A DNA stretch of 64,000 bases. It comes from Aselliscus stoliczkanus (lineage: Eukaryota; Chordata; Mammalia; Chiroptera; Hipposideridae). How positions within the stretch are numbered: position 1 is the first letter of the stretch; each line of letters begins with the position of its first letter. The position numbers and the translations under genes were made by a program. Under the pieces are notes generated by a model. That model saw nothing but the letters and a program-made list of their open reading frames with translations. It had not been told where the DNA came from and made no database searches. Of this stretch, positions 23,866 through 37,484 are shown piece by piece. The stretch is from positions 149,819,523 through 149,883,522 of the forward strand of contig CM066730.1 of NCBI GenBank assembly GCA_033961575.1, written 5' to 3'.

Positions 23866-24507
23866 TTTTTTTTTAGTTTCAAGTGTGCAAAACATAATAT
23901 TAGACATTTATACCCCTTACAAAGTGGTAACCCTAACAAGTCTAGTATCCATCTGACACCATACATAACTATTCCAATTCCATTGACTATATTTCCTATG
24001 TTGTACTTTACATCCCATGACTATATATATATTTTAAAGTTATAGTTGACAGTATTATTTTATATTAGATTCTAGTGTATAGCACAGTGGTTAGGCATTT
24101 ATATAATTTATGAAGTGACTCCCCCTATAAGTCTAGTACCCATCTGACACCATACATAGTTTTTACATTATTCACTATATTCTCCATACTGTATTTCACA
24201 TCCCTGTGACTATTTTGTGACTACCCATTTGTACTTCCTAATCTTTTTACCTTTCTCCCCCACCCCTCTCTGATCTAGCAACTATCAGTTTGTTCTCTAT
24301 CTATGAGTCTATTTCTGTTTTGTTTGTTCATTTATTCTGTTCTTTAGATTCCACATATAAGTGAGATCATATGGTATGTGTCTTTCTCAGTCTGACTTAT
24401 TTCACTTTGCATAATATCCTCTAGGTCCATCCATGTTGTTGCAAATAGTAAGATTTCATTCTTTTTTATGGCAGAGTAATACTCCATTGTATATAGTATG
24501 TACCACA
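23866..24507 (-). mobile_element. 5'-truncated L1 tail (antisense) with internal duplication
   Basis: Begins with T's and TTAGTTTCAAGTGTGC. Exact 13-bp duplication ATGATAGCTCTAT at 23853-23865 and 24508-24520. Inside, the block TCTAGTAyCCATCTGACACC occurs twice (about 23940 and 24130), so the 3' UTR contains a tandem copy of about 150 bases. Confidence 0.85.
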
Positions 24508-24523
24508 ATGATAGCTCTATGTT

Positions 24524-25013
24524 TGTTTTTTGTGGTTTTTTAAATTAAAGTTTATTGGGGTGACAGTTGTTAACAAAGTTATATAGATTTAAGGTATGTA
24601 ATTCTGTAATACATCATCTATATATCACGTTATATGTTCACCACCCAGAGTCAGTTCTCCTTCCGTCACCATATATTTGATCCCCTTTACCTTCATCTAC
24701 CATCGCCTTCCCCCCTTAGCCCCTCGTAACCACTAATCTATTGTCTGTGTCTATGAGCTCTGTTTCTTCATTTGTTTTTCTTGTTCTTTTGTTGTTTTCA
24801 GTTTTATATCCCACATATCAGTGAAATCATATGGTTCTTGACTTTTTCTGTCTGACTTATTTTGCTTAGCATTATAATCTCAAGATCTATCCATGTTGTC
24901 ACAAATGGCATTATTTCATCTTTTCTTATGGCAGAATAGTACTCCATTGTGTATATACACTATAACGTCTTTATACAATCATCTATCAAAGGACACTGTG
25001 GTTGTTTCCATGT
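24524..25013 (-). mobile_element. Second nested L1 tail (antisense)
   Basis: Typical AAAGTTTATTGGGGTGACAG start, CACCACCCAGAGTCAG, GGCAGAATAGTACTCCATTG. Flanks TATGTTT on both sides suggest a short duplication (about 24519 and 25014). It lies only a few bases from the first nested copy. Confidence 0.65.
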
Positions 25014-25045
25014 ATGTTTAATTGTTTTAGGAACTGCCTGACTGA

Positions 25046-26884
<1,839 letters not shown>

Positions 26885-27380
26885 TCAATTAATAATGAAT
26901 AAGTACATTATTATTGTGTGCTAGTCTCCCTGTTAAAGATTGTACTCACATTGTTTCATTTAATTCTCACAACAACCCTGTGAAGTCATTGTGTATTTAT
27001 TGCAAATAAACAGAGATAGCTCTGGTTACTTCTGGATACAGAATAAAATAGAGTTATATAAAACTTTCTCTGCCTTGACACAATCACACTTTCTGAAGTA
27101 CAAGAATGTTGCACTATTAGTCTATAGTTACTGGTCCAACCAGTTGTAACTAGTGTCACATGACACAATGTATGGCAACTTGGAAACTACTTCTAGACTC
27201 TTTCCTCAGAAGGGATTATAGGCATAGACTCCCAGGTTAAGATATTAGCATCTCCATATTTTTAGTATAGAAAACTGAGCTCAGAAAAGTTAAGTATTTT
27301 GTTCACAGCTACACACTAATAAGTGGTGGCTCTAATGCTGGAACCCCAATCTGTCCGACTCCAAATCAAACATCCTTCTG
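26885..27380 (-). repeat. MIR-like sequence (antisense), interrupted
   Basis: ATTTAATTCTCACAACAACCCTGTGAAG at about 26957-26984 and GAAAACTGAGCTCAGAAAAG ... GCTACACACTAATAAGTGG at about 27270-27330 are MIR antisense landmarks. About 240 unassigned bases lie between. Confidence 0.6.
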
Positions 27381-27460
27381 CAATGGCTCCCTCAATTCTA
27401 TCTTGTTATGTACTTTGTTTCCCAAAGTGCATGTTTAATAAGAATTTGAAATTAGCCTTC

Positions 27461-27572
27461 TTTTTTTTTTTTTTTTTTTGAGGGCAGTGTCACTGGCCCT
27501 CACATGTGGGACCGAATCGGGGCTGCTGGCTTCCCAAGCCAGCGCTTAACCACCGCGCCACTCAGCCAGCCC
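27461..27572 (-). mobile_element. Short tRNA-headed SINE (antisense)
   Basis: T-run, GAGGGCAGTGTCACTGGCCC, head CACTCAGCCAGCCC. Target duplication AAATTAGCCTTC on both sides (left end 27460, right from 27574). Confidence 0.9.
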
Positions 27573-27823
27573 AAAATTAGCCTTCTTCAGAGAGTTTATT
27601 TTATCTGAGGCTTGAACCTCTTGGAGTAATTTCTGTGATCATGGGATTGTGCTTTGGACTTAGGTTTGGTCTTTGGGGCAGAGGTAGGTGAGAAGGGAGT
27701 AAGCAGAGCTGGCTCTCAGTGCTTTTAAATCTCTTGTCATATGCTTAGGTTCATTATGAAAAGCTCTTCTGACATTTTCATATCTGAGAAATTCTTTATC
27801 AACCTTCCAATAAATTCTCAGTA

Positions 27824-28006
27824 AAGACAGTGGTTCTCAAACTTTTGAGAAGCACCTGGAGTACTTGTTTAAACAAATTAATGGGTCCTATCCCCAAAGT
27901 TTCTGATTCAGTAGGTTGGAGTGGGGCCTGATCATTTGCTTTTCTAACAGATTCCCAGGGGATATTGATGCTGCTGTTCCAGAGACCACATTTTGAGATC
28001 CACTGC
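27824..28006 (-). mobile_element. MER5A-like hAT DNA transposon
   Basis: Terminal inverted repeats CAGTGGTTCTCAAA and TTTTGAGATCCACTG. Internal AGTTTCTGATTCAGTAGGT and GATATTGATGCTGCTG fit MER5A reversed. Non-autonomous and ancient. Confidence 0.85.
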
Positions 28007-28230
28007 ACTATGTGAAGTCTTATGGGGTTAGACACTACAGCACAGTGCATTCATGCTTCTTCTAAGTACTCTGAGAGTTCCTTTCTGGTCACAAGGCCTG
28101 CTCACCTAAGGAGGGCATAGGCAGGATTTGTAGGAACCTTTTAACCCTGTCCCCCAGTTACCCTCCCATCAATCACCCTGATAAATCTAGTACCCATCTG
28201 ACACTGTACATAGTTATTACAATATTTAAT

Positions 28231-28335
28231 TTTTTTTTTTTGAGGGCAGTATCACTGGTCCTCATATATGGGACCCGAACCAGGGCCGCTGGCTTCCGAA
28301 GCCAGCGCTTAACCACTGCGCCACTCAGCCAGCCC
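28231..28335 (-). mobile_element. Short tRNA-headed SINE (antisense)
   Basis: GAGGGCAGTATCACTGGTCC to CACTCAGCCAGCCC. Flanked by ATATTTAATTT (left about 28223, right 28336-28346). Confidence 0.85.
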
Positions 28336-28346
28336 ATATTTAATTT

Positions 28347-29009
28347 ATTTTTTAAAACAAATATTTTATTTTTATTTAGTATTTTATTTAAAGATTTTAT
28401 TGGAGAATTAAGGGAGGTAAACAGTGTTGGGGAATTGGGGAAGGGGACCAACCAAGTTGTTCTTCAATCTTCATTGTGGAGGGCACCAGTCGCCATCGCG
28501 CTTCCCATCGGCAGCTTGTGGCCTCGAAGCTCAAGGTGCTGTGTTCAATCTTAGTTGCGGGTGGGCATAGCCACCATCCCATGCGGGAGTCAAACCAGCA
28601 GCCTTGTTAAGAGCTCAGGTTCTATCCACTGAGCCATCTAGGTGGCAGATCAGCTCAAGGTGCTGAGTTCAGTCTTAGTTGTGGGTGAGCATAGCGACCA
28701 TCCCATGCAGGAGTCAAACCCGACAGCCTTGTTGTTAAGAGCACACGCCCTGTCCACTGAGCCATCCAGGTGGCAGCTCAGCTCAAGGTATCAAGTTTAG
28801 TCTTAGTTGCGGGTGTGTGTAGCCCACCATTGAACAGGCAATCTTGTTGTTACATCAGCTGAGCATCCTGCCACCTGTTGGCAGGTCAGCGACAGCTCAG
28901 CTCGGGCGCAGGGTTCACTGGCCCGTGTGGGAATTGAACCGGTGGCTCTGTTGCTCAGAGCTCGCGCTCTAAGCCAACTCTTAACCAACTGAGACACTCG
29001 GCCGGCCCC
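28347..29009 (-). mobile_element. Composite SINE (antisense)
   Basis: AAAGATTTTATTGGAGAATT tail, three or four tRNA-like modules with CATCCCATGC...GGAGTCAAAC, and head CACTCGGCCGGCCCC. ACAATATT at 28219-28226 and 29010-29017 brackets this copy together with the short SINE at 28231. Confidence 0.85.
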
Positions 29010-30275
29010 ACAATATTATTGACTACATCCCTAATGCTATACACTACATCCCCATGACTACTTTGTAACAACCAATTTGTACTTCTTAATACCTTCCCCT
29101 TTTTCATCCATCCCCAATCCCCCTCCCATCTGGCAACCATCAAAATGTTCTCTGTATCTATGAGTTTGTTTCTGGTTTTTGTTTGTTTCATTCTTTAGAT
29201 TCCACATATAAGTGAAATCACATTGCATCTGTCTTTGTCTGACATACTCCACTCAGCACAATACCTTCCAGGTCCATCCATGCCACTGAAGATGGCAAAA
29301 ACCCATTCCCTTCCATGGCCAAGCAGTATCCCATTGTATATATGTATCACCTACTCTTTATCCACTCATCCATTGAAGAACACCCAGGTTGCCTCCACGT
29401 CTTGGCCATTGTAAACAGTGTTGCCATGAACATATGGATGCACATGTCCCCTCGAAGTAACATTTTGGGTCCTTCAGATAAATACTCAGAAGTGGGATTA
29501 TGGGTCCTTGTTTGTCTCTCATTATAGCCTTTGTTTTAAAGTCTATTTTGTCTGGTATAAGTATTGTTACTCCAGTTTTGTTTTATGTTTTCTAATTTCC
29601 ATTTTCATGAACTATCTTGTTCCAATCGTTTTACTTTCAGTCTGCGTGTGTCTTTCAAACTGAGGTGAGTCCCCTGTACATAGCATGTGTAATGCTGGTT
29701 TGGTGGTGAGGAACTCCTTTAGCTTTTTCTTATCTTGGAAGTTCTTTATCTGGCCTTCCATTTTAAATGATAACCTTACTGGGTAAAGTACCCTTGGTTG
29801 TAGGTCCTTACTTTTCATCATTTTGAATATTTTTTGCCAATTTCTTCTGGCCTGCAAAGTTTCTGTTGAGAAATCAGCTGACAGTCTTATGGGAGCATTT
29901 TTGTAGGTAACTGCATTTCTCTTGCTGCTTTTAAGGTTCTCTTTGTCTTTAACCTTTGGCATTTTAATTATGGTGTGTCTTAGTGTGGGCCTGTTTGGGT
30001 TCATCTTGTTTGGGACTGTGCGCTTCCTGGGCTTTTATATTTATTTCCTTTGCCAAGTTAGGGAAGTTTCCGTTATTATTTTTTCAAATAAGTTTTCAAG
30101 TCCTTGCTGACTCTCTTCTCCTTCTGGTACCCTTATTATCGAATGTCATTACACTTGATGTTGTCCCAGAGGCCCTTTTCTGCTACCTTATCTTCTAAAT
30201 CATTGATTTGATCCTCTGCTTCATCTACTCTACTGTTGATTCCCTCTAATGTATTCTAGGTTTCAGTTATTGTAT

Positions 30276-30378
30276 TTTTTTTTTTGAGGGCAGTGTCACT
30301 GGCCCTCATATGTGGGACTGAACTGGGGCCGCTGGCTTCCCAAGCCAGCACTTAACCACCGCACCACTCGGCCAGCCC
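30276..30378 (-). mobile_element. Short tRNA-headed SINE (antisense)
   Basis: T-run, GAGGGCAGTGTCACTGGCCC, head CACTCGGCCAGCCC; inserted in the L1 ORF1 relic. Confidence 0.88.
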
Positions 30379-30409
30379 TGTATGCTTTATTTTTGACTGG
30401 TTCTTTTTT

Positions 30410-30882
30410 TTTTTTTATTTTAAGATTTTATTGGGGAATTGAGGGAAGGGAACAGTATTGGGGAATCAGGGAAGGGTACCAGACAAGTTGCTGCCCTTTT
30501 GTTCTTCAGTCTAGTTGTGGAGGACGTTGCTTCACTGGCCCATGTTGGTATCATCATTGCACTCTTCCCAGGTGAGGCAGTTGCTCGCCGGACTCTGGAC
30601 AGCCGCTCACAGCAGCTGTTGGCAGCTCATGCAGGTTGCCAGCCCCTCACACTGGCTGCCAGCCACTCACAGTAGCTCATGGCAGCCCACTGCAGCAGGG
30701 GCTGCAGCCCACACAGTTGCCGGCGACTCTTGGCAGTCCAGCTCCAGGTCGAGCTGTTGTTCACCATCTTAGCTGTAGAGGGCAGTGTCACTGGCCCTCA
30801 TATGTGGAATCCTAACCTGGGCCCTGTGCTCAGAGCTGGTGTCCCAAGCCAGCTCTTTACCAACGCACCACTTGCCCGACCC
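30410..30882 (-). mobile_element. Long tRNA-headed SINE (antisense)
   Basis: TTTTAAGATTTTATTGGGG to CACTTGCCCGACCC. Target duplication TGACTRGTTCTTTTTT at 30394-30409 and 30883-30898. Confidence 0.88.
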
Positions 30883-32571
30883 TGACTAGTTCTTTTTTAT
30901 GTTTTCTATCTCTATTTTTATGTTTCCTATGTCTTTGTTGAAGTTCTCCGAGATCATTGAGCATCCTTATAACCAGTGTTTGGAACTCTGCATCTGGTAG
31001 AGTGCTTGTCTCCATTTTGTTTAGTTCTTCTTCTGGAGTTTTGTTCTGTTCTTTCATTTGGGACATGTTTCTTTGTCTCCTTATTTTGGCTGCCTCCCTG
31101 TGTTTGTTTCTATATATTAGGTAGGGCTGCTATCTCTCCCAGTCTTAGTAGAGTGACCTTATGTAGCAGGTGAGCTGTGTGCTCAGTGACACAGTCATCC
31201 TGGTCACCTGAGCCAGGTACTCCAGGAGTATCCCTTGTGTGGGTTGTGTGTGCCCTCCTGTTGTAGTTGAGCCTTGGTTGCTGTTTACACAACAGTAGGG
31301 TGGATTGATCCTCAGGCCTACTGGTTATGAGGACTGGCTGTGGCTACACTGGAGGAGCTGTTGTGCAGGGGCTGACCCAACAGAGCAGGATTTCCTTTAG
31401 CAGGGCTCTGGTGCCTGCCCAGTCTGCCCTTTGGTGTGTCATCCTTGGAGGCAGCCGGGTGATGCTCTGGCTCATTCTGAAGCTGGCCATTGGGTGTGCC
31501 AGCCCCAGGGCCTCCTGGGAGGAGACCTACTGTAGGCCAAATTCAGCCACAGCCTGTGCCCTGCCCAGGGCCACCTGAAATGAGCCACAAAACAATCTGC
31601 AGATGGTTGCCACCCACATTGGGTGTGGTGGTGCCTTGGGAGGCCAAGCTGAGAACCAAGACCAGCTTTCCCTAGTGCCAGGCTCAGGGCTGTTCAGCCA
31701 GTTGTATGGGATATGCTGAAGCCAAATGCTGCTTGTTTGGGTTTTGTGAACCTTTGAGAGATTTTAGAAAAGTCCTCAATATGAGCCAAGGCAGACTATT
31801 TATATGGAAAAGCCACTGGAAGAGGCTTGGATGGGCCTGAAAGTTGGGTGGGGTAGTGTCTCAGGGAATCAGGGCAAATGAATGGAGTTAGCCAGGTTGA
31901 TGGAGACTCAGATATGGTGGTTGTTGTGTCTGCATGCCAGGTGGGTGGAGGGCTCAACAAAGAAACAATGGTTTCTGCCAGGTCCTCTGGGAGAAAGCTG
32001 CCCCTCCAACCTTTACTCTGAAACCAGATAATTCAGTTCCTTCCCACCGCTGGGCTCAGAGCGAATGAGTCCATCAGTGAGTAAGGCCACGCACAGGCCC
32101 TTTAAGGGGAGTGCCTGGTAATGCAGCTTCTTTAGTCTCTCTCAGCCACAATCTCCGCTGGTTTTCACAGCCAGAAGTTGTGAGGACTTCTCTCCTCAGC
32201 ACTCAAACCCTGGGCTGGGGATCCTGGTGTGGGGCTGTGACCCCTCTCTCATTCCAGGAGGACCTCTGCAGCTGAGATATTTCTCCCGACTTTTAATAGT
32301 CACACAGGCGTGGGACCAGCCCATTTCACGTCTCTGCCCCTCCTACCAGTCTCGAGGTGGCTTCTTCTGTATGTCCTTAGTTGTAAGACTTCTGTTCAGC
32401 TAGACTTCAGGTGATTCTCAATGGTGGTTGTTCTTAGTTTAGTTTTAATTTTGATATGGTACTGAGGGGAGGTAAGCACAGTGTTTACCTGCTCCACCAT
32501 CTTGTCTGGATCCCTAATTGTATAAATTTTTAACTTCCATAGTAGCTACCTTTGCTTAGAGTTTTTGACAC

Positions 32572-33041
32572 TTTTTTTTTTTTAAGATTTTATTGGGGAA
32601 TTGGGGAATTGGGGTCGGGGAACAACATTGGGGAACTGGGGAAGGGGAACAGACAAGCTCTTGTCCTTTTGTTCTTCAGTCTAATTTTGGAGGACATTGC
32701 TTCACTGGCCCATGTTGGTATCATCACTGCACTCTTCTTGGGTAAGTTATTGCGCCTTTCTTGGGTGAGGCAGATAGGTCGCCGGCCTCTGGATGGCCGC
32801 TCACAGCGGCTCTTGACAGCTCACACTGGCTGCCGGTCACTCACTGTAGCCTATGGCAGCCCCTTGCAGCAGGAGCTGCAGCTATGCCATCCCAGGGACT
32901 CACAGCAGCCCAGCTCCAGGTGGAGCAGTTCACCATCTTAGTTGTGGAGGGCAGTGTCACTGGCCCTCATATGTGGGATCCAAACCCGGGGCCGCTGGTG
33001 TCCCAAGCCAGCTCTTAACCAATGCGCCACTTGGCCAGCCC
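32572..33041 (-). mobile_element. Long tRNA-headed SINE (antisense)
   Basis: AAGATTTTATTGGGGAATTG to CACTTGGCCAGCCC. Flanks contain ACACTTTTTT on both sides (about 32568 and 33044). Confidence 0.88.
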
Positions 33042-33220
33042 AACACTTTTTTTAAGTTGCTGGAAAATATGTTTTGGACACTGGTAACACAGTTTCATGA
33101 GTGCTATTATATGCAGACAACTGCAAGCTTTTTTGCTTTGGCTCTTTCTTAGAGATGTGACAGTCTCTGAGTGTCTTTGAAACAAATTCATAAGGACTTA
33201 ATAAAACAAACTAATTTTTC

Positions 33221-33585
33221 TTTTGTTAAAGATTTTATTGGGGAATTGGGGGAGGGGAACAGCATTGGGGAATCGGGGAAGGGGAACAGAGAAGTTGCTG
33301 TCTTTTTTGTTCTTCATCCTCTAGTTACAGAGGATGTTGCTTCACTGGCCCATGTTGGCATCGTCATTGTGCTCTTCCCGGGTGAGGCAAATCGGTCGCC
33401 GGCCTCTGGATGATCGCTCACTGCGGCTATTGGCAACTCACACTGGCTGCCGGCCGCTCACGTTGGCTGCCGGCTGCTCACACTGGCTGCCGGCCACTCA
33501 CTGCAGCCTATAGCAGCCCACTGCAGCAGGGGCTGCAGCCTACACCATCGCTGCGGCTCACACAGCCCAGCTCCACGTGGAGCTG
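33221..33585 (-). mobile_element. Long SINE lacking its tRNA-like head (antisense)
   Basis: Tail and body are present, but the copy stops in the CTCCACGTGGAGCTG region; the entire promoter-bearing head is missing. An exact 17-bp duplication AAAACAAACTAATTTTT (33204-33220 and 33586-33602) shows it inserted in this truncated state. The body has about three tandem copies of a GCTCACACTGGCTGCCGGC-like unit (33415-33500). Confidence 0.9.
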
Positions 33586-33602
33586 AAAACAAACTAATTT
33601 TT

Positions 33603-34840
33603 AACTTACAGGTAAAAGTACATGTACTCACTTTCTAGGGGTCCCCTTCTTAATATCTAAATGCCTAGAAAATAGGAACCCCTTGATGACTAGAATCAAC
33701 ACAGTGTCTTACCTCTTAAGCCTCTCTCAAGTCACCCAGTCTGCCTTCCATTCCTATTATCCTGTTGATTTTGAAATTCATAAGGTCACTAATGTTTCTT
33801 TATTGCCAAATTTAGTGGCCTCTTTTTGGTTCTCATTCTACTTGTGAAGATTAAATGTGAACATCTTTTACTTCACTATAATGAAAAACAGATCTTAAAC
33901 TGTAAAGTAAATATTTGTTATTAATATTGACATTCTCCCACATTAGATATTTCTAATTGGCTTGTATGTCGCCAGTTTCTCTTGAATCTTCCTTCTCTCT
34001 CCTCTTTCTTTCTCTTGTGGTTATTCCTCCTTCTCTTCTGCTCACATTGTAAATGTTTATGTTTCCTCAAAATTCTGTTCTTAGGAATCCACTCCTCTCA
34101 TACTAAATGATAATGTTTTCTTGTCCTTTTTGTTTGTTGGTGGGTGGGGCCCTATTTCTCCCTACATTAATTTTAGAAGAACCAGCAAACAGTGTAACAC
34201 AGATACACCATAATGGAAGAACTACAATGTGAAGAACAAATTTTTTCTAAGGAGGTTTATACAGGCCTTTAAGATTCTTAAATCCTAGAAATGGAGAAAG
34301 TAACTATTTTATTATTTGAATATTTGTGCATTTTTCTTACTGCCACACTGTTCCAAATTTTTTGTCTCCTGTACTTGCATATTAATGAGTTCCTGCCACC
34401 TGCTGTTCATAAAGGACACTGTAATTGGTCGGACCTCACAGTCCCTATAGGAGTGAATGCTAACATCCTAGGTTACAAAAGTTTTCTACCAGAGGAAAAA
34501 ACATCCAATATACTAAATATCCAAAGAGACTAAGATGACTCCAGAGAGTGTCTTTGCCTTAGCTTGTCCCTTCCTCTGTTTGGGTACATACCCTCCCTCC
34601 ATTTCTTTGCCTGAAGAACTCCTATATTTATCTCTTGTTCTTCTTTTAAAATAAAGTAATACATATATACAGGTGAAAGCCTCAAATAATTCTACAGACT
34701 TTATAATAAAAAGCATTATTCCCTAGCCCCATTCCTTCATATTGCCAATTCCCACTTCTCAGAAAGAGCAATTTTTAACTTTAGTTGCTAATATGCTTCC
34801 ACATTTCAAAATCACTGTTCTTTTTTTTTTATTTTTAAAT
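33603..34840. other. Intron sequence, no firm element
   Basis: C/T-rich and A/T-rich non-coding sequence; nothing supported on either strand. Confidence 0.45.
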
Positions 34841-34850
34841 TCTAGATATT

Positions 34851-35283
34851 CTTTTTTGTTGTTGTTTTTGTCTGTTTTGGTTTTTTTAAAGATTTTATTG
34901 GGGAATTGGTGGAGGGGAACAGCTTTGGGGAATCGGGGAAGGGGAACAGACAAGTTGCTGTCTTTTTGTTCTTCAGTCTAGTTGCGGAGGACATTGCTTC
35001 ATTGGCCCATGTTGGTATCGTCATTGTGCTCTTCCTGGATGAGGCAGATCGGTCCCCGGCCTCTGGATGGTCGCTCACTGCGGCTATTGGCAGCTCACGC
35101 TGACTGCTTGCCACTCACTGTAGGCTACAGCCTAAACCATTGTCAGGACTCACAGCAGCCCAGCTCCAGGTGGAGCTGTTGTTAGCTGTAGAGGGCAGTG
35201 TCACTGGCCCTCATATGTGGGATCCGAACTGGGGCTACTGGCATCCCAAGCCAGCTCTTACCAATGCGCCACTCGGCCGGCCC
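34851..35283 (-). mobile_element. Long tRNA-headed SINE (antisense)
   Basis: Tail AAAGATTTTATTGGGGAATT, head CACTCGGCCGGCCC. Exact duplication TCTAGATATT at 34841-34850 and 35284-35293. The body is shorter than in sister copies around 35100-35140. Confidence 0.9.
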
Positions 35284-35939
35284 TCTAGATATTATCTTGT
35301 CTCTTCCTACAATGGAAGATGAGGATTTACTTCTCTAAGGTCACACCCTTAATATTTTTTTCTAAACAGCCATTCTCATTCTTTTCAGTATGGATGGATA
35401 GGCTAAGAATGTTACAAATCTTTAAGTTTTGCTTCCTTTTTGATTAACAATTCATTTTTAAATTATTTCTCTCTTCTCACATTTTACTATAAGCAGCCAA
35501 GAGGAACCAGGATGCTCCTTCAATAATTTGCTTAGATATTTCCTCAGCTAATTTCATCACTCGCAAGTTCTACTTCCACAAAACATTAGGACATGAACAC
35601 AGTTAGCCAAGTTCTTTGCCAGTTTATAACAAGGATTACCTTTCTTCCAGTTTTCGGTAACATATTCCTCATTTCCATCTGAGACCTCATCAGAATGGCT
35701 TTTACTGTCCATACTCTACCAACATTCTGTTCTCTTCATTCTAATAACCTAGGTAGAGAAGATTGAAACTTTCTCTACAGCTCTCCTCTTTCCGGACCTC
35801 ACCAGAAGTCTGTTGATAGCAACAAAGGCTTTTCCTAGCATGCAACTCAAAACTCTTCCAGCTTCTACCCTTTCCCCAATTCCAAAGCTGCTTGCACATT
35901 TTTAGGTATTTGTTATATGAGTAGTAGTGCCCCAATTCT

Positions 35940-36320
35940 TGGCACCAATTTCTGTCTTAGTCTGTTTGGGCTGCTATAACAGAATACCATTGTCTAGGTG
36001 ACTTATAAACAACAGAAATTTCTTATTGTTCTGGAGGCTGTTAAGTCCAAGATCAAGTGACCAGCAAATTTGGTGCCAAGTGAGGACCAGCAGAATGGTT
36101 CATTGACAGTCATCTTTTCACTGTGTCCTCACACGACAGAAGGAGTGAGGGAATCTCATGAGAGATCTCATTCTCATTCAGTCTGTAGCATCCAATACAT
36201 ACACACATATGTGCATACCATTAGCAACCCCCTCATTCTCTCAATATAGTGATGTTATGATTTGGGGTTAAATCAATGTTAAATGTTCACATCATTACAA
36301 CTATATAAATATTTGTAGTA
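35940..36320. repeat. Ancient mammalian repeat, perhaps LTR-derived (unassigned)
   Basis: GTCTTAGTCTGTTTGGGCTG, GACTTATAAACAACAGAAAT, CACTGTGTCCTCACACGAC and GATTTGGGGTTAAATC occur in a well-known order in mammalian genomes. I cannot name the family with confidence; a MaLR-type LTR is one possibility. Confidence 0.4.
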
Positions 36321-36447
36321 CTGTCATGTGGTATACTAATGTGACATTTACTTTCTTATACAGCATTTTTTTTCCTTTCACAAATTAATCTTTACTTTTT
36401 TGATTGTTTGTTGTTTGGTTTTGGGGGAGGTTATAAATTTTTCTGTT

Positions 36448-36581
36448 GAACGGCCGGCCGAGTGGCTCAGTTGGTTAAGAGCTCGCTCAAGAGTGCGAAC
36501 TGAGCTCTGAGCAACAGCAGTTCGAGGGCCAGCCCGAGCTGAGTTGCCATTGAGCTGTCAACAGGTAGCAGGATGGCTCAG

Positions 36582-36620
<39 letters not shown>
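36448..36620 (+). mobile_element. Second-type SINE (GGATGGCTCAGCT end)
   Basis: Head CGGCCGGCCGAGTGGCTCAG, CAAGAGTGCGAACTGAGCTC, end GGATGGCTCAGCT, then about 37 A's. Target duplication TTCTGTT at 36441-36447 and 36621-36627. Confidence 0.9.
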
Positions 36621-36622
<2 letters not shown>

Positions 36623-37026
36623 CTGTTATTATTAATTCATCTCCAAATTGTCTACCAGAAATGCCAAATCTTTAATATGTTTGGTCACATCAAATAATCT
36701 ATCAATATTATTATCTTCTTAGAGACATTCCTTTTGGAACCCTGTTTTCCTATCCCTGACCTACATTGTTTGCTCTCTGAACCTGCTACAGAGTAACAAT
36801 TGCAGATATTGCTCTTCACTGTCATTCTAGAACTTCTTTTTTTCTTTTTTTCTGTATTGGGCCCTCCATTTTCCAAATCCAACATCCTTTTCTCTCTGGG
36901 ATTACTCTCGCTTTAGTGGAGTACATCTTCCAGTAGCTTCTAAGATAGGGTACATGAGAGATGAACTTTCCACAATTCAAGATAACTTTTGCATTGCTGC
37001 ATGTCTATATTTCACCCTCAGTTTTG

Positions 37027-37484
37027 TTTTTTTTTAAGACTTTATTGGGGAATGGGGGAAGGGAAACAGCGTTGAGTAATTGGGAAAAGGGAACAGACAA
37101 GTTGCTGTCCTTTTGTTCTTCAGTCTAGTTGCGGAGGACATTGCTTCACTGGCCCATGTTAGTATCGTTGTTGCGCTCTTCCCGGACGAGGCAGTTTGGT
37201 CGCCAGCCTCTGGACGGCTGCTCACAGCAGCTCTTGGCCGCTCACGCTGGCTGCCGGCTGCTCACGCTGGCAGCCAGCCACTCACTGTAGCCTATGGTAG
37301 CCTACTGCAGCAGAGGCTGCAGCTATGCTGTCCCCAGGGAACTCACAGCAGCCCAGCTCCAGGTGGAGCTGTTGTTCACCATCTTAGCTGTAGAGGGCAG
37401 TGTCACTGGCCCTCATGTGGGATCCGACCGGGGACTGCTGGCGTCCCAAACCAGCTCTTAACCAATGCGCCACTCGGCCGGCCC
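37027..37484 (-). mobile_element. Long tRNA-headed SINE (antisense)
   Basis: AAGACTTTATTGGGGAATG to CACTCGGCCGGCCC. Near-exact 15-bp duplication TCACCCTCASTTTTG at 37012-37026 and 37485-37499. Confidence 0.92.

Larger units (their letters stand above)
29612..31066 (-). pseudogene. Decayed L1 ORF1, split by SINEs
   Basis: The N-terminus is recognisable at 31066-30900 (MSQMKEQNKTPEEELNKMET). The C-terminal half is at 30004-29690 (IIKMPKVKDKE, RLSADFSTETLQARRNW, EFLTTKPAL). The coiled-coil part is interrupted by two SINEs (30276-30378, 30410-30882), and the RRM region is frameshifted. The corresponding motif in the intact copy at 1494-2366 is RLTADLSTETLQARREW. Confidence 0.85.
28160..32512 (-). 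mobile_element. Older L1 with ORF1 and 5' UTR but almost no ORF2 (antisense)
   Basis: On the minus strand: 5' UTR about 32512-31067 (starting near GGATCCAGACAAGATGGTGG), a decayed ORF1 (31066-29612), a short remnant at about 29515-29600 resembling the endonuclease region of ORF2 (ACCAGACAAAATAGACTTT on minus), then the 3' UTR (29510-29010 and 28226-28160). Nearly all of ORF2 is missing. Layout parallels the element at 685-3373. Five SINEs have landed inside it. Confidence 0.7.

Noticed and set aside
35940..36320. Endogenous retrovirus
   Set aside because: No gag, pol or env frame, no paired LTRs and no primer-binding site visible; only an unassigned ancient repeat can be supported.
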